Source: Sphingomonas sanguinis
Lineage (GTDB): Bacteria; Pseudomonadota; Alphaproteobacteria; Sphingomonadales; Sphingomonadaceae
NCBI RefSeq assembly: GCF_019297835.1
Contig: NZ_CP079203.1
Span: forward strand, 3,538,001-3,602,000
Direction of reading: 5' to 3'
DNA: 64,000 bases
In this document: positions 8,430 through 17,594 of the stretch, piece by piece
How the letters are laid out: the number at the start of each line of letters is the position of its first letter
Position numbering within the stretch: the first letter of the stretch is position 1
Translations under genes and position numbers: made by a program
Notes under the pieces: generated by a model
Told to the model about the DNA's origin: nothing
Seen by the model: the letters and a program-made list of their open reading frames with translations, nothing else
Databases searched by the model: none

Positions 8430-10842
8430 GATCGCGCTGGTCATTGCCGCATTGCTGGTCGCGGCGGGTGAAGTTCGCGGCCAGACCGTTTCAGCCCCGC
8501 CTCAGCCCACCCTCGACCAGGCGCTAAATGCGGCCAAGGCGGAAATGCTCCGCGATCCGGCGCGTGCGATGCAGAGCGCGGACAAGGCCCGCCGCGCCGC
8601 GCTGGCCATCGGCGACGAGCGGCGGCGCACCCTGGCGCTGGCGACCGCCGATTGGCTGCGCGGCGAGAGCGCGGTGCGGCTCGGGCGGAGTGAGGACGCC
8701 AAGGCCGCAATCGCCGCCGCGATGCAGGCGGCGCGCGGGCTGGACCCGCATTCCGACCTGATGGGCAATATTCTTCTGACGCAGGGCGGTCTGGCCCGAG
8801 CCGATGGCGGGATCGCCGAGGCGCTCAATGCCTATCAATCGGCCTATCGGGCGTTCCAGCGGCTGAACGATACGCGTGGTCAGGCCAAGGCGCTCGTCCA
8901 GATCGCCGACCTGTATAACGATGCGAAGGACTTCACCTCCGCGCTTCACTATCTTGAACAGGCGAGTGGCGCCTATCGGGGGGACGACAGCCTTCGTCTG
9001 GCGATCCTCAACAACCGCTCGTTGACGCTGGGTGAGTTGTCGCGCCCCGGCGATGCACTGATCCAGCTGCGCGAGGCGATGCGGCTGGCGCGCCGGATGA
9101 AAAGCCCGGCGCTTCAGGCGGTCATCGGGCGGAACATGGCGCGAGCCGCGTTGCAGATGGGTCGGATCGGCGAGGCCGAGGCGATGATCGCCACCGCCAC
9201 GCGCAGCGATCCGCACGCCACGGCCGACGATGTCCGCGCGCTGCAGAGCATCGCCGCCCAGGCCGCTTTCCAGCGCGGGCGACTGGCCGAGGCGGCGCAG
9301 CTGATCGACCGCAGCTTTGCCGGGGTCGATCTGGCGAACACGACCGTCCTTCAGCGTGACGCGCATCGCAGCGCATATCGCATCTACGCGGCGGCCGGGC
9401 GGACGGCCGACGCGCTGCGACATTTGGAGGCGCTGAAACGGATCGACGACGAAGCGACGCGTCTGGCGACCTCGACCGGATTGGCGCTGATGGGCGCGCG
9501 GTTCGACTTCGCCAATCAGGAACTGCGCATCGCCCGGATGAAGGCCGCCGATCTGCAACGCAATATCGCCTTCGAGCGCGCGCAGTTGCGCACCGAACGT
9601 TTCATCCTGATCGGCTCGGTCGCGGCGATCGTCGTGGTCCTGGCGCTGCTCGGCATCTGGCTGGTGACGCTCGGCCGCAGCCGCAATCGCATCCGCGCCG
9701 CGCATAGCGAACTGGCCGTGACCAATGACGAGCTGGAAAAGGCGCTGGCGGTCAAGACCGAGTTCCTGGCGACGACCAGCCATGAGATCCGCACCCCGCT
9801 GAACGGCATATTGGGCATGACCCAGGTGATGCTGGCGGACGCGGCGCTGGCGAGCGACCAGCGCGAGCGGGTGGAGGTGATGCACGGCGCAGGGCTGACC
9901 ATGCGTGCGCTGGTCGACGATCTGCTCGACGTCGCCAAGATCGAACAAGGCCGGCTGACGCTCGAACAGGCGCCTTTCGATCTGGCGACGACGATCCGCG
10001 ATGCGTCCCGCCTGTTCGAGGGGCAGGCGGTGGCCAAGGCGATCGGCTTTACCCTCGATCTGGCCGATTGCCCTGCGACCGTGATGGGCGACCCGGCGCG
10101 CATCCGGCAGATCGTGTTCAACCTGCTGTCCAACGCCCTGAAGTTCACCAGCGTCGGACAGGTCCGGCTGGCCGCGCGCCGCCACGAACGGGGCGTATCG
10201 ATCAGCGTCACTGACAGCGGCATCGGCATCCCGCCGCACAAGCTTGAGGAGATATTCGAGGCGTTTCGCCAGGCGGATGCCAGCACGACGCGCCAGTTCG
10301 GCGGCACCGGGCTGGGCCTCGCCATTTGTCGGCGTCTGGCCCGCGCGATGGGCGGCGACGTGACGGTGGAAAGCGAGCCGGGCCGGGGATCGTGCTTCAC
10401 GCTCGACCTGCCGCTGACCGAGGTGGCGCCGGCCTCCGCGCCGGAGCGTCCGCTGGTCCTGATCCTCGACCGCAACCCGATCCGTCGCGCGATGTGGACC
10501 AAATTGTGCGCGCCTTATGCGCAGGTCGCCTTCGCCGCCGATGCCGGGGAGGCGGCATCGCGACTGAGCGATGGCGGGGTGACGCAGATGCTGATCGACG
10601 ACAGCGCGATCCGGGAGGAAGGCAGCACCGCCGCGTTGGGCCGCATCGTCAGCGCGAGCGACCGTCCCATGCCTGTCCACCTGCTTTGGCCCCAGGCTGA
10701 GCCCCTGGAAGGGAACGATTTTATTGCTGAAGGATTAATCGACGTTATCGCCAAGCCGATTACGGGGACCGAGGTGATGCGGAAGATGTTCGACGCCTCA
10801 CCGCAAACCGCCGCCCGGCCACTTGTAACGCAAGCGGCATGA
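8416..10842 (+). CDS. Hybrid sensor histidine kinase with N-terminal TPR region
   Basis: An 808-residue protein. A signal-like hydrophobic N-terminus (1-22) is followed by about 370 residues of helical TPR-like repeats (predicted periplasmic). One membrane segment lies near 396-418, then HisKA with HEIRTPLNGILGM (His456) and HATPase_c with NLLSNALKFT, DSGIGIP and GGTGLGLAICRR. It ends in a divergent receiver-like domain keeping ILDRN, the IDDSA acidic pocket and the AKPI lysine. The start is GTG at 8416 inside the end of the EAL gene, implying coupled translation. The receiver gene just downstream (10909) is a natural phosphotransfer partner. TPR sensors often bind peptides or proteins, but the ligand is unknown. 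The EAL gene, kinase and receiver form one signalling operon. Confidence 0.85.
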   Translation: MRAVRIALVIAALLVAAGEVRGQTVSAPPQPTLDQALNAAKAEMLRDPARAMQSADKARRAALAIGDERRRTLALATADWLRGESAVRLGRSEDAKAAIAAAMQAARGLDPHSDLMGNILLTQGGLARADGGIAEALNAYQSAYRAFQRLNDTRGQAKALVQIADLYNDAKDFTSALHYLEQASGAYRGDDSLRLAILNNRSLTLGELSRPGDALIQLREAMRLARRMKSPALQAVIGRNMARAALQMGRIGEAEAMIATATRSDPHATADDVRALQSIAAQAAFQRGRLAEAAQLIDRSFAGVDLANTTVLQRDAHRSAYRIYAAAGRTADALRHLEALKRIDDEATRLATSTGLALMGARFDFANQELRIARMKAADLQRNIAFERAQLRTERFILIGSVAAIVVVLALLGIWLVTLGRSRNRIRAAHSELAVTNDELEKALAVKTEFLATTSHEIRTPLNGILGMTQVMLADAALASDQRERVEVMHGAGLTMRALVDDLLDVAKIEQGRLTLEQAPFDLATTIRDASRLFEGQAVAKAIGFTLDLADCPATVMGDPARIRQIVFNLLSNALKFTSVGQVRLAARRHERGVSISVTDSGIGIPPHKLEEIFEAFRQADASTTRQFGGTGLGLAICRRLARAMGGDVTVESEPGRGSCFTLDLPLTEVAPASAPERPLVLILDRNPIRRAMWTKLCAPYAQVAFAADAGEAASRLSDGGVTQMLIDDSAIREEGSTAALGRIVSASDRPMPVHLLWPQAEPLEGNDFIAEGLIDVIAKPITGTEVMRKMFDASPQTAARPLVTQAA

Positions 10843-10908
10843 TCGTTAGGGCTCCAGAATGACCGCGATCACATGTGCCATCCGGCCCGATGGGCGAAAG
10901 GGACGGCA

Positions 10909-11295
10909 ATGAACGTCCTGTTCATCGAGGACGACCGGATGAACCGCCGCGTCGTGCGTGACATGCTGGATGTCGCGGGGGCGACCATGGCGGAGGCGGA
11001 GAATGCCGAACTCGGCCTGGAGATGATCGACCGCGACCAGTATCACATGATCCTGATCGACCTGCGGATGCCGGGCATGGACGGCATCACCGCCATCCGC
11101 CACATCCGCGCCCGCGGCGATGACAAGGCCGAGGTGCCGATCATTGTGGTCACCGCCGACAGCGGCGTTGACCTGCGCGAACGCTGCCTGAGCGCGGGGG
11201 CCGACGATGTGATCGTGAAGCCGGTCGCGATGGATCAGTTGTTCGAGGCGATGGGCCGTATCCTGGCGGGGGATCGCGGCGCGATCATCGGCTGA
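10909..11295 (+). CDS. Stand-alone receiver (CheY/DivK-like response regulator)
   Basis: A 128-residue single receiver domain without an output domain. The acidic pair is in FIEDDR, the phosphoacceptor Asp51 in MILIDLRMPGMDG, the switch Thr in VVTADS, and Lys104 in VIVKPVAMDQ. I start at the ATG at 10909, preceded by AAAGGGA; a longer frame from 10873 adds unlike residues. It follows the TPR hybrid kinase by 66 bases and probably receives its phosphate, acting through protein-protein contacts as DivK or CheY do. It is not clearly DivK itself: the sequence is typical of many alphaproteobacterial single-domain regulators. Its stop codon abuts that of the convergent methyltransferase gene with no gap. 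Confidence 0.85.
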   Translation: MNVLFIEDDRMNRRVVRDMLDVAGATMAEAENAELGLEMIDRDQYHMILIDLRMPGMDGITAIRHIRARGDDKAEVPIIVVTADSGVDLRERCLSAGADDVIVKPVAMDQLFEAMGRILAGDRGAIIG

Positions 11296-12138
11296 TTATT
11301 CGCCCGCCTCGGGCTTCGGCTTCAGCGCCTCGGCCAGCGACGCGGTGGCGCTGCCGCGCTTGGCGGGCACCGGCTGCGACGGATCGGGCGCCCAGCCGGT
11401 CAGGAAGACCAGGTTGAATTGTTCGGGCACGCGGCCATCGGGATCGGCCATCTCGGCAAAGGCCGCCGCCGCCGCCGCCAGTGCGTCCCGCCCGATCGGA
11501 CGCCGCTCGGCCAGCAGGTTGCTCGCCCCCATGCCGCGCAGATCGCCCAGCAGCCGACCGAAATCGCGGTAGCGGACCGCCAGCGTCTCGATATCCGCGA
11601 CCGGCAGGGTAAAGCCCGCGCGCATCAGCAGGTCGCCGGCCGAGCGTACGTCAACTTGCGGATGGAGCCGCGCGACCGGCCGCTCCGCTTCGGCGACACG
11701 CAGCGCGGCGCGCAGGCGGGGCAGCGATCCGCCGCCGACGAACGCGCCCAGGAACAGCCCGTCGGGGCGCAGCACCCGGCGGATCAGCGTCAGCGCGCCG
11801 GGCAGGTCGTCGATCTGGTCGAGCACGCCCGCGCTGACCACTAGATCGAAGCTGCGATCGGCGAAGGGCAGGCGGTCCTCGTCGCCCTGAACGCCCTGCG
11901 CGGCGCGGGCAAAGGCGAAGCCGGGGTCCAGCCGCGCCACCCGCGCACCCGGCGGGGGCAGGAAGCCGCCGTCGAAACAGCCCAGGTCCAATATGTCGTG
12001 GAACGGGCGGGTGACAGCATCCAGCCGCTCGGCCAGCCCGTCGAGCATCGCGGCACGCAGGAAATCATGCTCGGCGAAATCGGGCTGGGCACGGTCGCGG
12101 CGCAGGCGGCGGGCGCGACGGTCGAAGATGGTGGACAT
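11296..12138 (-). CDS. Class I SAM-dependent methyltransferase, BioC/NDUFAF5-like
   Basis: About 280 residues when started at MSTIFDRRARRLRRDRA (12138); an upstream ATG at 12180 adds 14 unlike residues. A Rossmann methyltransferase fold is visible: motif I DILDLGCFDGGFLPPP, an acidic residue after strand 2 (RLDPG), GDEDRLPFADRSFDLVVSAGVLDQIDD (motifs II-III), and RVLRPDGLFLGAFVG (post-III). The N-terminal FDRRARRLRRDRA and the C-terminal layout match the mitochondrial complex I assembly factor NDUFAF5 and bacterial relatives often labelled BioC. I therefore expect a protein-modifying or biotin-pathway role, but no biotin genes are nearby. It converges on the receiver gene and is divergent from the comF-like gene. 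Confidence 0.75.
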   Translation of the reverse strand: MSTIFDRRARRLRRDRAQPDFAEHDFLRAAMLDGLAERLDAVTRPFHDILDLGCFDGGFLPPPGARVARLDPGFAFARAAQGVQGDEDRLPFADRSFDLVVSAGVLDQIDDLPGALTLIRRVLRPDGLFLGAFVGGGSLPRLRAALRVAEAERPVARLHPQVDVRSAGDLLMRAGFTLPVADIETLAVRYRDFGRLLGDLRGMGASNLLAERRPIGRDALAAAAAAFAEMADPDGRVPEQFNLVFLTGWAPDPSQPVPAKRGSATASLAEALKPKPEAGE

Positions 12139-12223
12139 GCTCACCCGCGCGCTTGTGCGCGCTCGCGCGATCGGGGACAAGGCAAAGCCGATGGGGGCGG
12201 GATCGAAACAGACCGGATTTGCG

Positions 12224-12952
12224 ATGGAGCGGGGCCGCGCCGTGCTCGCCGCCCCCTTGCTCGCGCTGGCCCACTGGGCCTTGCCGCCGCGCTGTCCGGG
12301 TTGCGCCGAGCCGGTCGAGGCAGATCATCGTTTCTGTGGGCCGTGCTGGGGACAGTTGCGGTTCCTAGACACGCTCGGCTGTACGGGTTGCGGAATGCCG
12401 CTGGGCGGGCTGTCGGGGCGATGCGGGGCATGTCTGGCCAATCCGCCGCGCCACGCGGGGGTGTATGCCGCCGTCGCCTACGGCCCCATCGCGCGCGAGC
12501 TGCCGATCCGGCTGAAACATGGCGGGCGGATCGGTGTGGCCGAGACGATGGCGGGGCCGATGGCGCGGCGGATACCGCCGGGGGCGGACCTGCTGGTCCC
12601 CGTTCCGCTTCACCGTTGGCGCTTGTGGCGGCGCGGCTTTAACCAAGCGGTGCTGATCGGCGAGAGCGTGTCCCGGCGCAGCGGCGTGCCGATGGCGCGG
12701 CAGGTCCTCCAGCGGGTACGCGCGACGCCGCTGTTGCGCGGACTGTCCCCCAGACAGCGGCGCGCGGCGGTGACGGCGGCGTTTCGCGTCACCGACCCGG
12801 CGGCGGTAAAGGGGCGGCATGTCGTGCTGGTCGACGATGTCTATACCACCGGTGCGACGGCCGGGGCGTGCGTCCGGGTGTTGCTGGCGGCGGGGGCGGC
12901 ATCGGTGGCGATCCTGTGCTGGGCGCGGGTCATCGACGGGGCGGACGATTGA
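12224..12952 (+). CDS. comF: ComF-family phosphoribosyltransferase-like protein
   Basis: About 242 residues from the ATG at 12224 (MERGRAVLAAPLL); longer in-frame starts overlap the divergent methyltransferase. An N-terminal zinc-finger-like region has four CxxC pairs (CPGC, CGPC, CTGC, CGAC). The C-terminal PRTase domain has LVPVPLHRWRLWRRGFNQ and the PRPP loop VVLVDDVYTTGAT. ComF/GntX-like proteins are linked to DNA uptake in naturally competent bacteria, but in alphaproteobacteria the gene is usually housekeeping with unclear function. The downstream grxC follows by 32 bases, so the two are probably co-transcribed. Confidence 0.82.
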   Translation: MERGRAVLAAPLLALAHWALPPRCPGCAEPVEADHRFCGPCWGQLRFLDTLGCTGCGMPLGGLSGRCGACLANPPRHAGVYAAVAYGPIARELPIRLKHGGRIGVAETMAGPMARRIPPGADLLVPVPLHRWRLWRRGFNQAVLIGESVSRRSGVPMARQVLQRVRATPLLRGLSPRQRRAAVTAAFRVTDPAAVKGRHVVLVDDVYTTGATAGACVRVLLAAGAASVAILCWARVIDGADD

Positions 12953-12983
12953 CAAGCGGCGTCCCGCGACACACCTGAAGGGC

Positions 12984-13241
12984 ATGGCAAAGGTCGAAAT
13001 CTACACCAAGGCGTTCTGCCCCTATTGCACGCGGGCCAAGGCGCTGCTCGCCTCCAAGGGCGTCGAGCCCCAGGAATATGACATCAGCATGGGCGGCCCC
13101 CAGCGTGCCGAGATGATCCAGCGCGCGAACGGTCGCACCACCGTGCCGCAGGTCTTTATCGACGGACAGCATATCGGCGGCTCGGACGATCTGGCGGCGC
13201 TGGACAAGCGCGGAGGGCTCGACCCGCTTCTGGCGGCATGA
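12984..13241 (+). CDS. grxC: Glutaredoxin 3
   Basis: An 85-residue glutaredoxin with the dithiol active site CPYC (KAFCPYCTRAK), the cis-proline segment TTVPQVFIDG and the glutathione-binding GGSDDLAAL. It reduces protein disulfides and mixed disulfides with glutathione in the cytoplasm. The start is the ATG at 12984, preceded by GAAGGGC; an upstream in-frame start at 12819 would run through comF in another frame and is rejected. The stop overlaps the nitrilase-family gene (ATGA), so the two are translationally coupled, a common alphaproteobacterial arrangement. Confidence 0.93.
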   Translation: MAKVEIYTKAFCPYCTRAKALLASKGVEPQEYDISMGGPQRAEMIQRANGRTTVPQVFIDGQHIGGSDDLAALDKRGGLDPLLAA

Positions 13242-14062
13242 CCCGAATCGGGGTGTTGCAGATGACGGCGGGGATCGATCCCGCCGCCAATGCCGGGATT
13301 CTGGAGCGCGCCATCGCCGAGGCGGCGGCGAAGGGCGCGGCAATGCTGTTCACGCCGGAGATGTCCGGGCTGATCGACCGCGATCGTGCGCGGGCGGCGG
13401 CGCATCTGGTGTCCGAAGGCGAAGACCCGGTGCTTGCCCGCGTTCGCACGGCGGCGGCGGCGCATGGTCTGTGGGTCCATCTCGGCTCGCTGGCGGTGCG
13501 GGAAGCGGATGGCCGGTTGGCCAATCGCGGCTATGTCATCGACGACCGTGGCGATATCCGCGCCCGTTATGACAAGATGCACCTGTTCGACGTCGACCTG
13601 CCCAGCGGCGAAAGCTGGCGCGAATCGGCATCCTATGCGCCGGGCGAGCAGGCCGTGGTGGTCGATACGCCAGTCGGTCGCCTAGGCCTCGCCATCTGTT
13701 ACGACCTGCGTTTCCCGGCGCTGTTCGCCGCGCTGACCGAGGCGGGGGCGACGATCCTGTCGGTGCCCGCCGCCTTTACCCGGCCGACGGGCGCGGCGCA
13801 CTGGCATGTGCTGCTCCGCGCCCGCGCGATCGAGGCGGGGGTGCATCTGGTCGCCGCCGCCCAGACCGGCGAGCATCAGGACGGCCGTGCCACCTATGGC
13901 CATTCGCTGGTCGTCGGCCCCTGGGGCGAGGTGCTGCTCGACATGGGCGAGGCGGCGGGGCTGGGCTTTGCCGAGATCGATCCGGCGCAGGTCGAGTCGG
14001 TGCGCGAACGTTTGCCCGCCATCCGCCATCGCCGCGCCATTCCGCCAGTGGTGCAGGCATGA
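13238..14062 (+). CDS. Carbon-nitrogen hydrolase, Nit2/omega-amidase-like
   Basis: A 274-residue nitrilase-superfamily enzyme with the full catalytic triad: Glu41 (LFTPEMSG), Lys113 (RYDKMHLFDVDLP) and Cys154 (LAICYDLRFPALF). The pattern fits the Nit1/Nit2 branch (deaminated glutathione amidase or omega-amidase), which hydrolyses amides rather than nitriles. That fits the neighbouring glutaredoxin gene, since Nit1-type enzymes repair deaminated glutathione. It starts four bases before the grxC stop and ends in an ATGA overlap with the DUF1178 gene, making a grxC-nit-DUF1178 operon. Confidence 0.88.
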   Translation: MTRIGVLQMTAGIDPAANAGILERAIAEAAAKGAAMLFTPEMSGLIDRDRARAAAHLVSEGEDPVLARVRTAAAAHGLWVHLGSLAVREADGRLANRGYVIDDRGDIRARYDKMHLFDVDLPSGESWRESASYAPGEQAVVVDTPVGRLGLAICYDLRFPALFAALTEAGATILSVPAAFTRPTGAAHWHVLLRARAIEAGVHLVAAAQTGEHQDGRATYGHSLVVGPWGEVLLDMGEAAGLGFAEIDPAQVESVRERLPAIRHRRAIPPVVQA

Positions 14063-14490
14063 TCGTCTTCGATCTGCGCTGTGCGGGCGGCCATGTATTC
14101 GAGGCCTGGTTCGCCTCCTCGGCCGCCTATGCCGAACAGCGCGACAAGGCGCTGGTCGAATGCCCGCTCTGCGGCGATCGCAGCATCGAGAAGGCGGTCA
14201 TGGCGCCGCAGATCGCCGCCAAGGGCAACAGCAAACCCGACTCGCCCAGTCCGCAGGCGATGAAGGCCGCGCTCGAACATCTCGCCCAGGCGCAGGCGAA
14301 GATGCTGGAGACTTCCACCTGGGTCGGCGGCGCCTTCGCAGAAAAGGCGCGCGCCATGCATGAGGGCGAGGCGCCCGTGACGCAGATCCACGGTCAGGCC
14401 AGTCTGGCCGAGGCCAAGGCGCTGATCGAAGAGGGGGTGCCGGTCGCCCCCTTGCCCTTGCCCGTGGTGCCGCCCAAGCTGGCGAACTAG
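14059..14490 (+). CDS. DUF1178 family protein
   Basis: A 143-residue protein beginning MIVFDLRCAGGHVFEAWF with CPLCGD about 30 residues later. The Cys-Gly-His and CxxC pattern suggests a small zinc ribbon, followed by a low-complexity middle and the conserved EAKALIEEGVPVAPLPLPV tail of DUF1178. The function of the family is unknown. It is coupled to the nit gene by an ATGA overlap, so it probably works with, or is simply co-expressed with, the glutathione-linked genes. It is the last gene before tRNA-Arg. Confidence 0.85.
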   Translation: MIVFDLRCAGGHVFEAWFASSAAYAEQRDKALVECPLCGDRSIEKAVMAPQIAAKGNSKPDSPSPQAMKAALEHLAQAQAKMLETSTWVGGAFAEKARAMHEGEAPVTQIHGQASLAEAKALIEEGVPVAPLPLPVVPPKLAN

Positions 14491-14560
14491 ACCGGCCATC
14501 GCGCCCGTCAAACCGCTCTGGACCACGCCGCGCCCCGCCTGTATCACCCGGCCTGCATGG

Positions 14561-14637
14561 GGCCCCGTAGCTCAGCAGGATAGAGCATCAGATTCCTAAT
14601 CTGAGGGCCACTGGTTCGAATCCAGTCGGGGTCACCA
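14561..14637 (+). tRNA. tRNA-Arg (anticodon CCT)
   Basis: A 77-base cloverleaf with encoded CCA. The acceptor GGCCCCG pairs with CGGGGTC (one G-U). The D arm has GCTCAGCAGGATAGAGC. The anticodon arm TCAGA-TTCCTAA-TCTGA gives CCT, reading AGG. The T arm has CTGGTTCGAATCCAG. Confidence 0.95.
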
Positions 14638-14781
14638 TGCAGTATGCCGTCGCCACCCGGATCGAAGATGGGTAATCATAACGATTGCGAAACGGCTTTT
14701 CGACAAGTCAAACGACAGTCATGGCACGAAACGTGATCTTAAGAGGTCGACGTCATAACCCCCATATTCTCGGGGTGTTCG

Positions 14782-16662
14782 ATGATGAAGAATCTGAAGA
14801 TCAGCAACAAGTTGTTCGTGGCGTTCGGCATTCTGGCCACCGCCCTGGTCGTCACGATGGTGCTGTCCATCATGAGCCAGCAGCATCTGAACAGCGTAGC
14901 CGAAAATCTTGGGCGCGTTCGCCGCGACAAGCTGGTTGCCATCTCGCTGATCAACACCGCGACATCAGATTATCGCGTCTATGAGGCATCGGTCATTCTC
15001 TTCACCGAGACCGACCAGATTGCCTCCGCAGTTCGTGACCTGAAGGAACGGTCCGAGGCGATCGCCAAAAGCGAAGCTTTTCTGGACCGCACTTTGTCTG
15101 CGCCCAATTCGATCGCCCAGTTCCGCACGTTCCGCGAACATTGGGGGACGTACGAGCAAATGTCGCGCAAGACGATCGATCTCGGCAGTCGGAATTTGAA
15201 TGAGGAAGCGCTGGCGAACTTCCGGGCGAGCAAGGCTATCTTCGATACCGCGAACAAGGACGCGGCCATCATGACCGACCTTCAGGTCGCCCTGATGGAC
15301 AAGGAAATGAACGAGGCGACGCAAACCTATATCTGGTCGCGCAATGCATCGATTGCGATCTCGCTGCTGGTGCTGGCCCTGACCGGCTATCTGCTGATGA
15401 CGCTGATCCGCGGTATCGCCAATCCGTTGGCGGCGATGACCGTCGCGATGCGGCGGCTGGCGACGGGCGACCTGAACACGACGCTGGAGGTCGAGCCGCG
15501 TCGTGACGAAGTCGGCCAACTGGCGGAGGCGATGGTCGCTTTCCGTGACCAGCTCGTCGGGGCGGAGCGCGCCAAGGCCGAACAGACCAGCCTGATCGTC
15601 AGCAGCGTCGGCAGCGGCCTCGACGCGCTGGCGCAGGGCGACCTGACCAAGCGGATCGACGCGGACCTGACCGGGCCGTTCGCAAAGCTGAAACAGGATT
15701 TCAACAACGCGATGGACTCGGTGTCCGCCACGCTGACCGCCGTGAACGCCAGCGCGCAGGGGATCACCAACGGCGCCGCCGACATTCGCGAGGCGTCGGA
15801 CGACCTGTCGCACCGCACCGAGCAGCAGGCGGCCAGCCTTGAGGAAACCGCCGCTGCGATGCACGAGATCACGGAGACGGTGCGCGAAACGGCGGAAAAC
15901 GCCAAGCGCGCCAATCAGGCGGTCACCGAAACCCGTACCGATGCCGATCAGTCCACGGACGTGGTGCGGAAAGCGGTCGAGGCGATGCACGGCATCGAAC
16001 GCTCGTCGCATGAGATCAGCGAGATCATCGCGGTGATCGACGGCATCGCCTTCCAGACCAATTTGCTGGCCCTCAACGCCGGTGTCGAGGCGGCGCGGGC
16101 CGGGGATGCGGGCAAGGGCTTTGCGGTCGTCGCCAGCGAAGTGCGCGCGCTGGCGCAGCGTTCGGCCGACGCCGCCAAGGACGTGAAGGAGCGGATCACC
16201 GCCTCGACCCAGCAGGTCGACGCCGGGGTTCAACTGGTCGCGCAGGCGGGCAATGCGCTGACCCGCATCACCGGCCGGATCGGCGAGATCAATGCGCTCG
16301 TCTCCGACATCGCCTCGGCCGCTGCGCAGCAGGCGACCGGCTTGCAGCAGGTGAACACCGCCGTCGCCGAGATGGACGGCGTGACCCAACAGAATGCCGC
16401 GATGGTCGAACAGGCCACCGCCGCTGCGCGCAGCCTGTCCGAAGAAACCGGCAACATGACTCGAGAGGTCGGCCGCTTCCGTCTGATCGACGGCGGAATG
16501 CCCGCACGGACACCCGCGCCGGTCCATCATTCGCCGGTCCACCAGCTCCAGGCCCGCGTAGCCCAGGCGACCCCGCGCATCGCCGCCGCTCCGCGCGTCG
16601 CCCGCGCATCGAGTGCCGCCGCAGCGGTCGTGGTCGACGACGGCGACTGGTCGGAATTCTGA
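14782..16662 (+). CDS. Methyl-accepting chemotaxis protein
   Basis: A 626-residue transmembrane chemoreceptor. TM1 is at about residues 10-32, then a periplasmic four-helix-bundle sensor, TM2 near 193-212 (SIAISLLVLALTGYLL), a HAMP domain, and a long coiled-coil signalling domain. The hairpin tip, near AFQTNLLALNAGVEAARAG, is the highly conserved CheA/CheW contact. The protein ends DDGDWSEF, a WxxF-type tail like the CheR/CheB tethers of alphaproteobacterial receptors. Two adjacent ATGs (14782, 14785) could start it. It lies alone between tRNA-Arg and psd, with a small palindrome after its stop. The ligand is unknown. Confidence 0.92.
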   Translation: MMKNLKISNKLFVAFGILATALVVTMVLSIMSQQHLNSVAENLGRVRRDKLVAISLINTATSDYRVYEASVILFTETDQIASAVRDLKERSEAIAKSEAFLDRTLSAPNSIAQFRTFREHWGTYEQMSRKTIDLGSRNLNEEALANFRASKAIFDTANKDAAIMTDLQVALMDKEMNEATQTYIWSRNASIAISLLVLALTGYLLMTLIRGIANPLAAMTVAMRRLATGDLNTTLEVEPRRDEVGQLAEAMVAFRDQLVGAERAKAEQTSLIVSSVGSGLDALAQGDLTKRIDADLTGPFAKLKQDFNNAMDSVSATLTAVNASAQGITNGAADIREASDDLSHRTEQQAASLEETAAAMHEITETVRETAENAKRANQAVTETRTDADQSTDVVRKAVEAMHGIERSSHEISEIIAVIDGIAFQTNLLALNAGVEAARAGDAGKGFAVVASEVRALAQRSADAAKDVKERITASTQQVDAGVQLVAQAGNALTRITGRIGEINALVSDIASAAAQQATGLQQVNTAVAEMDGVTQQNAAMVEQATAAARSLSEETGNMTREVGRFRLIDGGMPARTPAPVHHSPVHQLQARVAQATPRIAAAPRVARASSAAAAVVVDDGDWSEF

Positions 16663-16663
16663 T

Positions 16664-16679
16664 CCCCCTTCACAGGGGG
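16664..16679. terminator. Short hairpin between convergent mcp and psd
   Basis: CCCCCT and AGGGGG form a 6-bp stem with a 4-base loop right after the chemoreceptor stop, in the 36-base gap before the end of the convergent psd. There is no U tract, so efficiency is uncertain. Confidence 0.4.
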
Positions 16680-16698
16680 GGGCGGCAAAGCCTGTTCG

Positions 16699-17556
16699 TC
16701 ACAGCCGCCCGACCACCGTTCCGGCCCGAATCGCCTCTCCCTCCACCAGCGTCTCGGCCAGTCGCATCCCCTTGGGCAGGAACAGGATGATGGTCGAACC
16801 ATGCTCGAACCAGCCCATCTCCTCGCCCTTGCCGATCCGGGCGGAACAGGCGGTGCGGCCGGGGCCATGGTCGCGCAGGCTCTCGACGGTATCCAAGCAA
16901 TGTAGCCGGATGCTCGCGACCAGGATCGCGGCGACAGGCACGATCAGCAGCGGCAGGCCGGACATCAGCGTCCGCGCCTCGATCACCGCGCGTTCGTTGC
17001 GGCAGAACAGGCGTTCGACCCGCTTCAACGCGATCGGATTCACGTTCCAGCAGTCGCCCGACAAATAGGTCACGCCCTCGACCACGATGTCGGTCGGCGC
17101 ATGGAAGCGATGATACATGCCCGCCGTCAGCCGCAGCGTCAGGAAGGAGCCGTCGCGGAACCGCTCGACCAGCTCGGGGTCGGGGATCAGATCGCCCAGG
17201 CGATAGGGAAAGCCCTTCACCTGATAGAGTCGGTCGTCCTCGATCCGGCCATGCGCACCGACCAGCGCGTCGCACGGGGAGGCGATGGTTTCGGGATCGC
17301 TGTCGAACGCCCGCGCGCCGTCGCGCAAGGGCCGGACGAAACCGTCGCGCAGCGATCGGAACCGGGTCGTGCGCGCATCGGAAAGGTCGACGCCCGCGAA
17401 GAATTTCCAAAGCGCCAAGCTGGGCTTGGCGATCAACGGATGCTCGATCCGGGCGAGTCGGCCGACCGCTTTCGTCGCGAAACGGCGCGGCAGGCGGTTG
17501 GTGACGAGGAAATTGATGTCCTCGTTCAGGAAGAACCGCATGATGGGTCCACGCAT
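16699..17556 (-). CDS. psd: Phosphatidylserine decarboxylase proenzyme
   Basis: About 285 residues. The C-terminal FEHGSTIILF holds the self-cleavage and pyruvoyl-forming serine (HGST; LGST in E. coli), near residue 254, leaving a short alpha subunit. SPCDALVGAHG and AGMYHRFHAPTD contain the Asp and His of the processing triad. It converts PS to PE at the inner membrane. I choose the ATG at 17556 because GGAGG lies 7 bases upstream; the ATG at 17562 sits only one base from it. It is divergent from a class III aminotransferase across about 38 bases. The PE product is the substrate of the PmtA-like enzyme 3 kb away, so this region supplies the phospholipid head groups. Confidence 0.92.
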   Translation of the reverse strand: MRGPIMRFFLNEDINFLVTNRLPRRFATKAVGRLARIEHPLIAKPSLALWKFFAGVDLSDARTTRFRSLRDGFVRPLRDGARAFDSDPETIASPCDALVGAHGRIEDDRLYQVKGFPYRLGDLIPDPELVERFRDGSFLTLRLTAGMYHRFHAPTDIVVEGVTYLSGDCWNVNPIALKRVERLFCRNERAVIEARTLMSGLPLLIVPVAAILVASIRLHCLDTVESLRDHGPGRTACSARIGKGEEMGWFEHGSTIILFLPKGMRLAETLVEGEAIRAGTVVGRL

Positions 17557-17594
17557 TGTCATGCCTCCGTCATGGGTACGCGGTCAAAGGCCGC

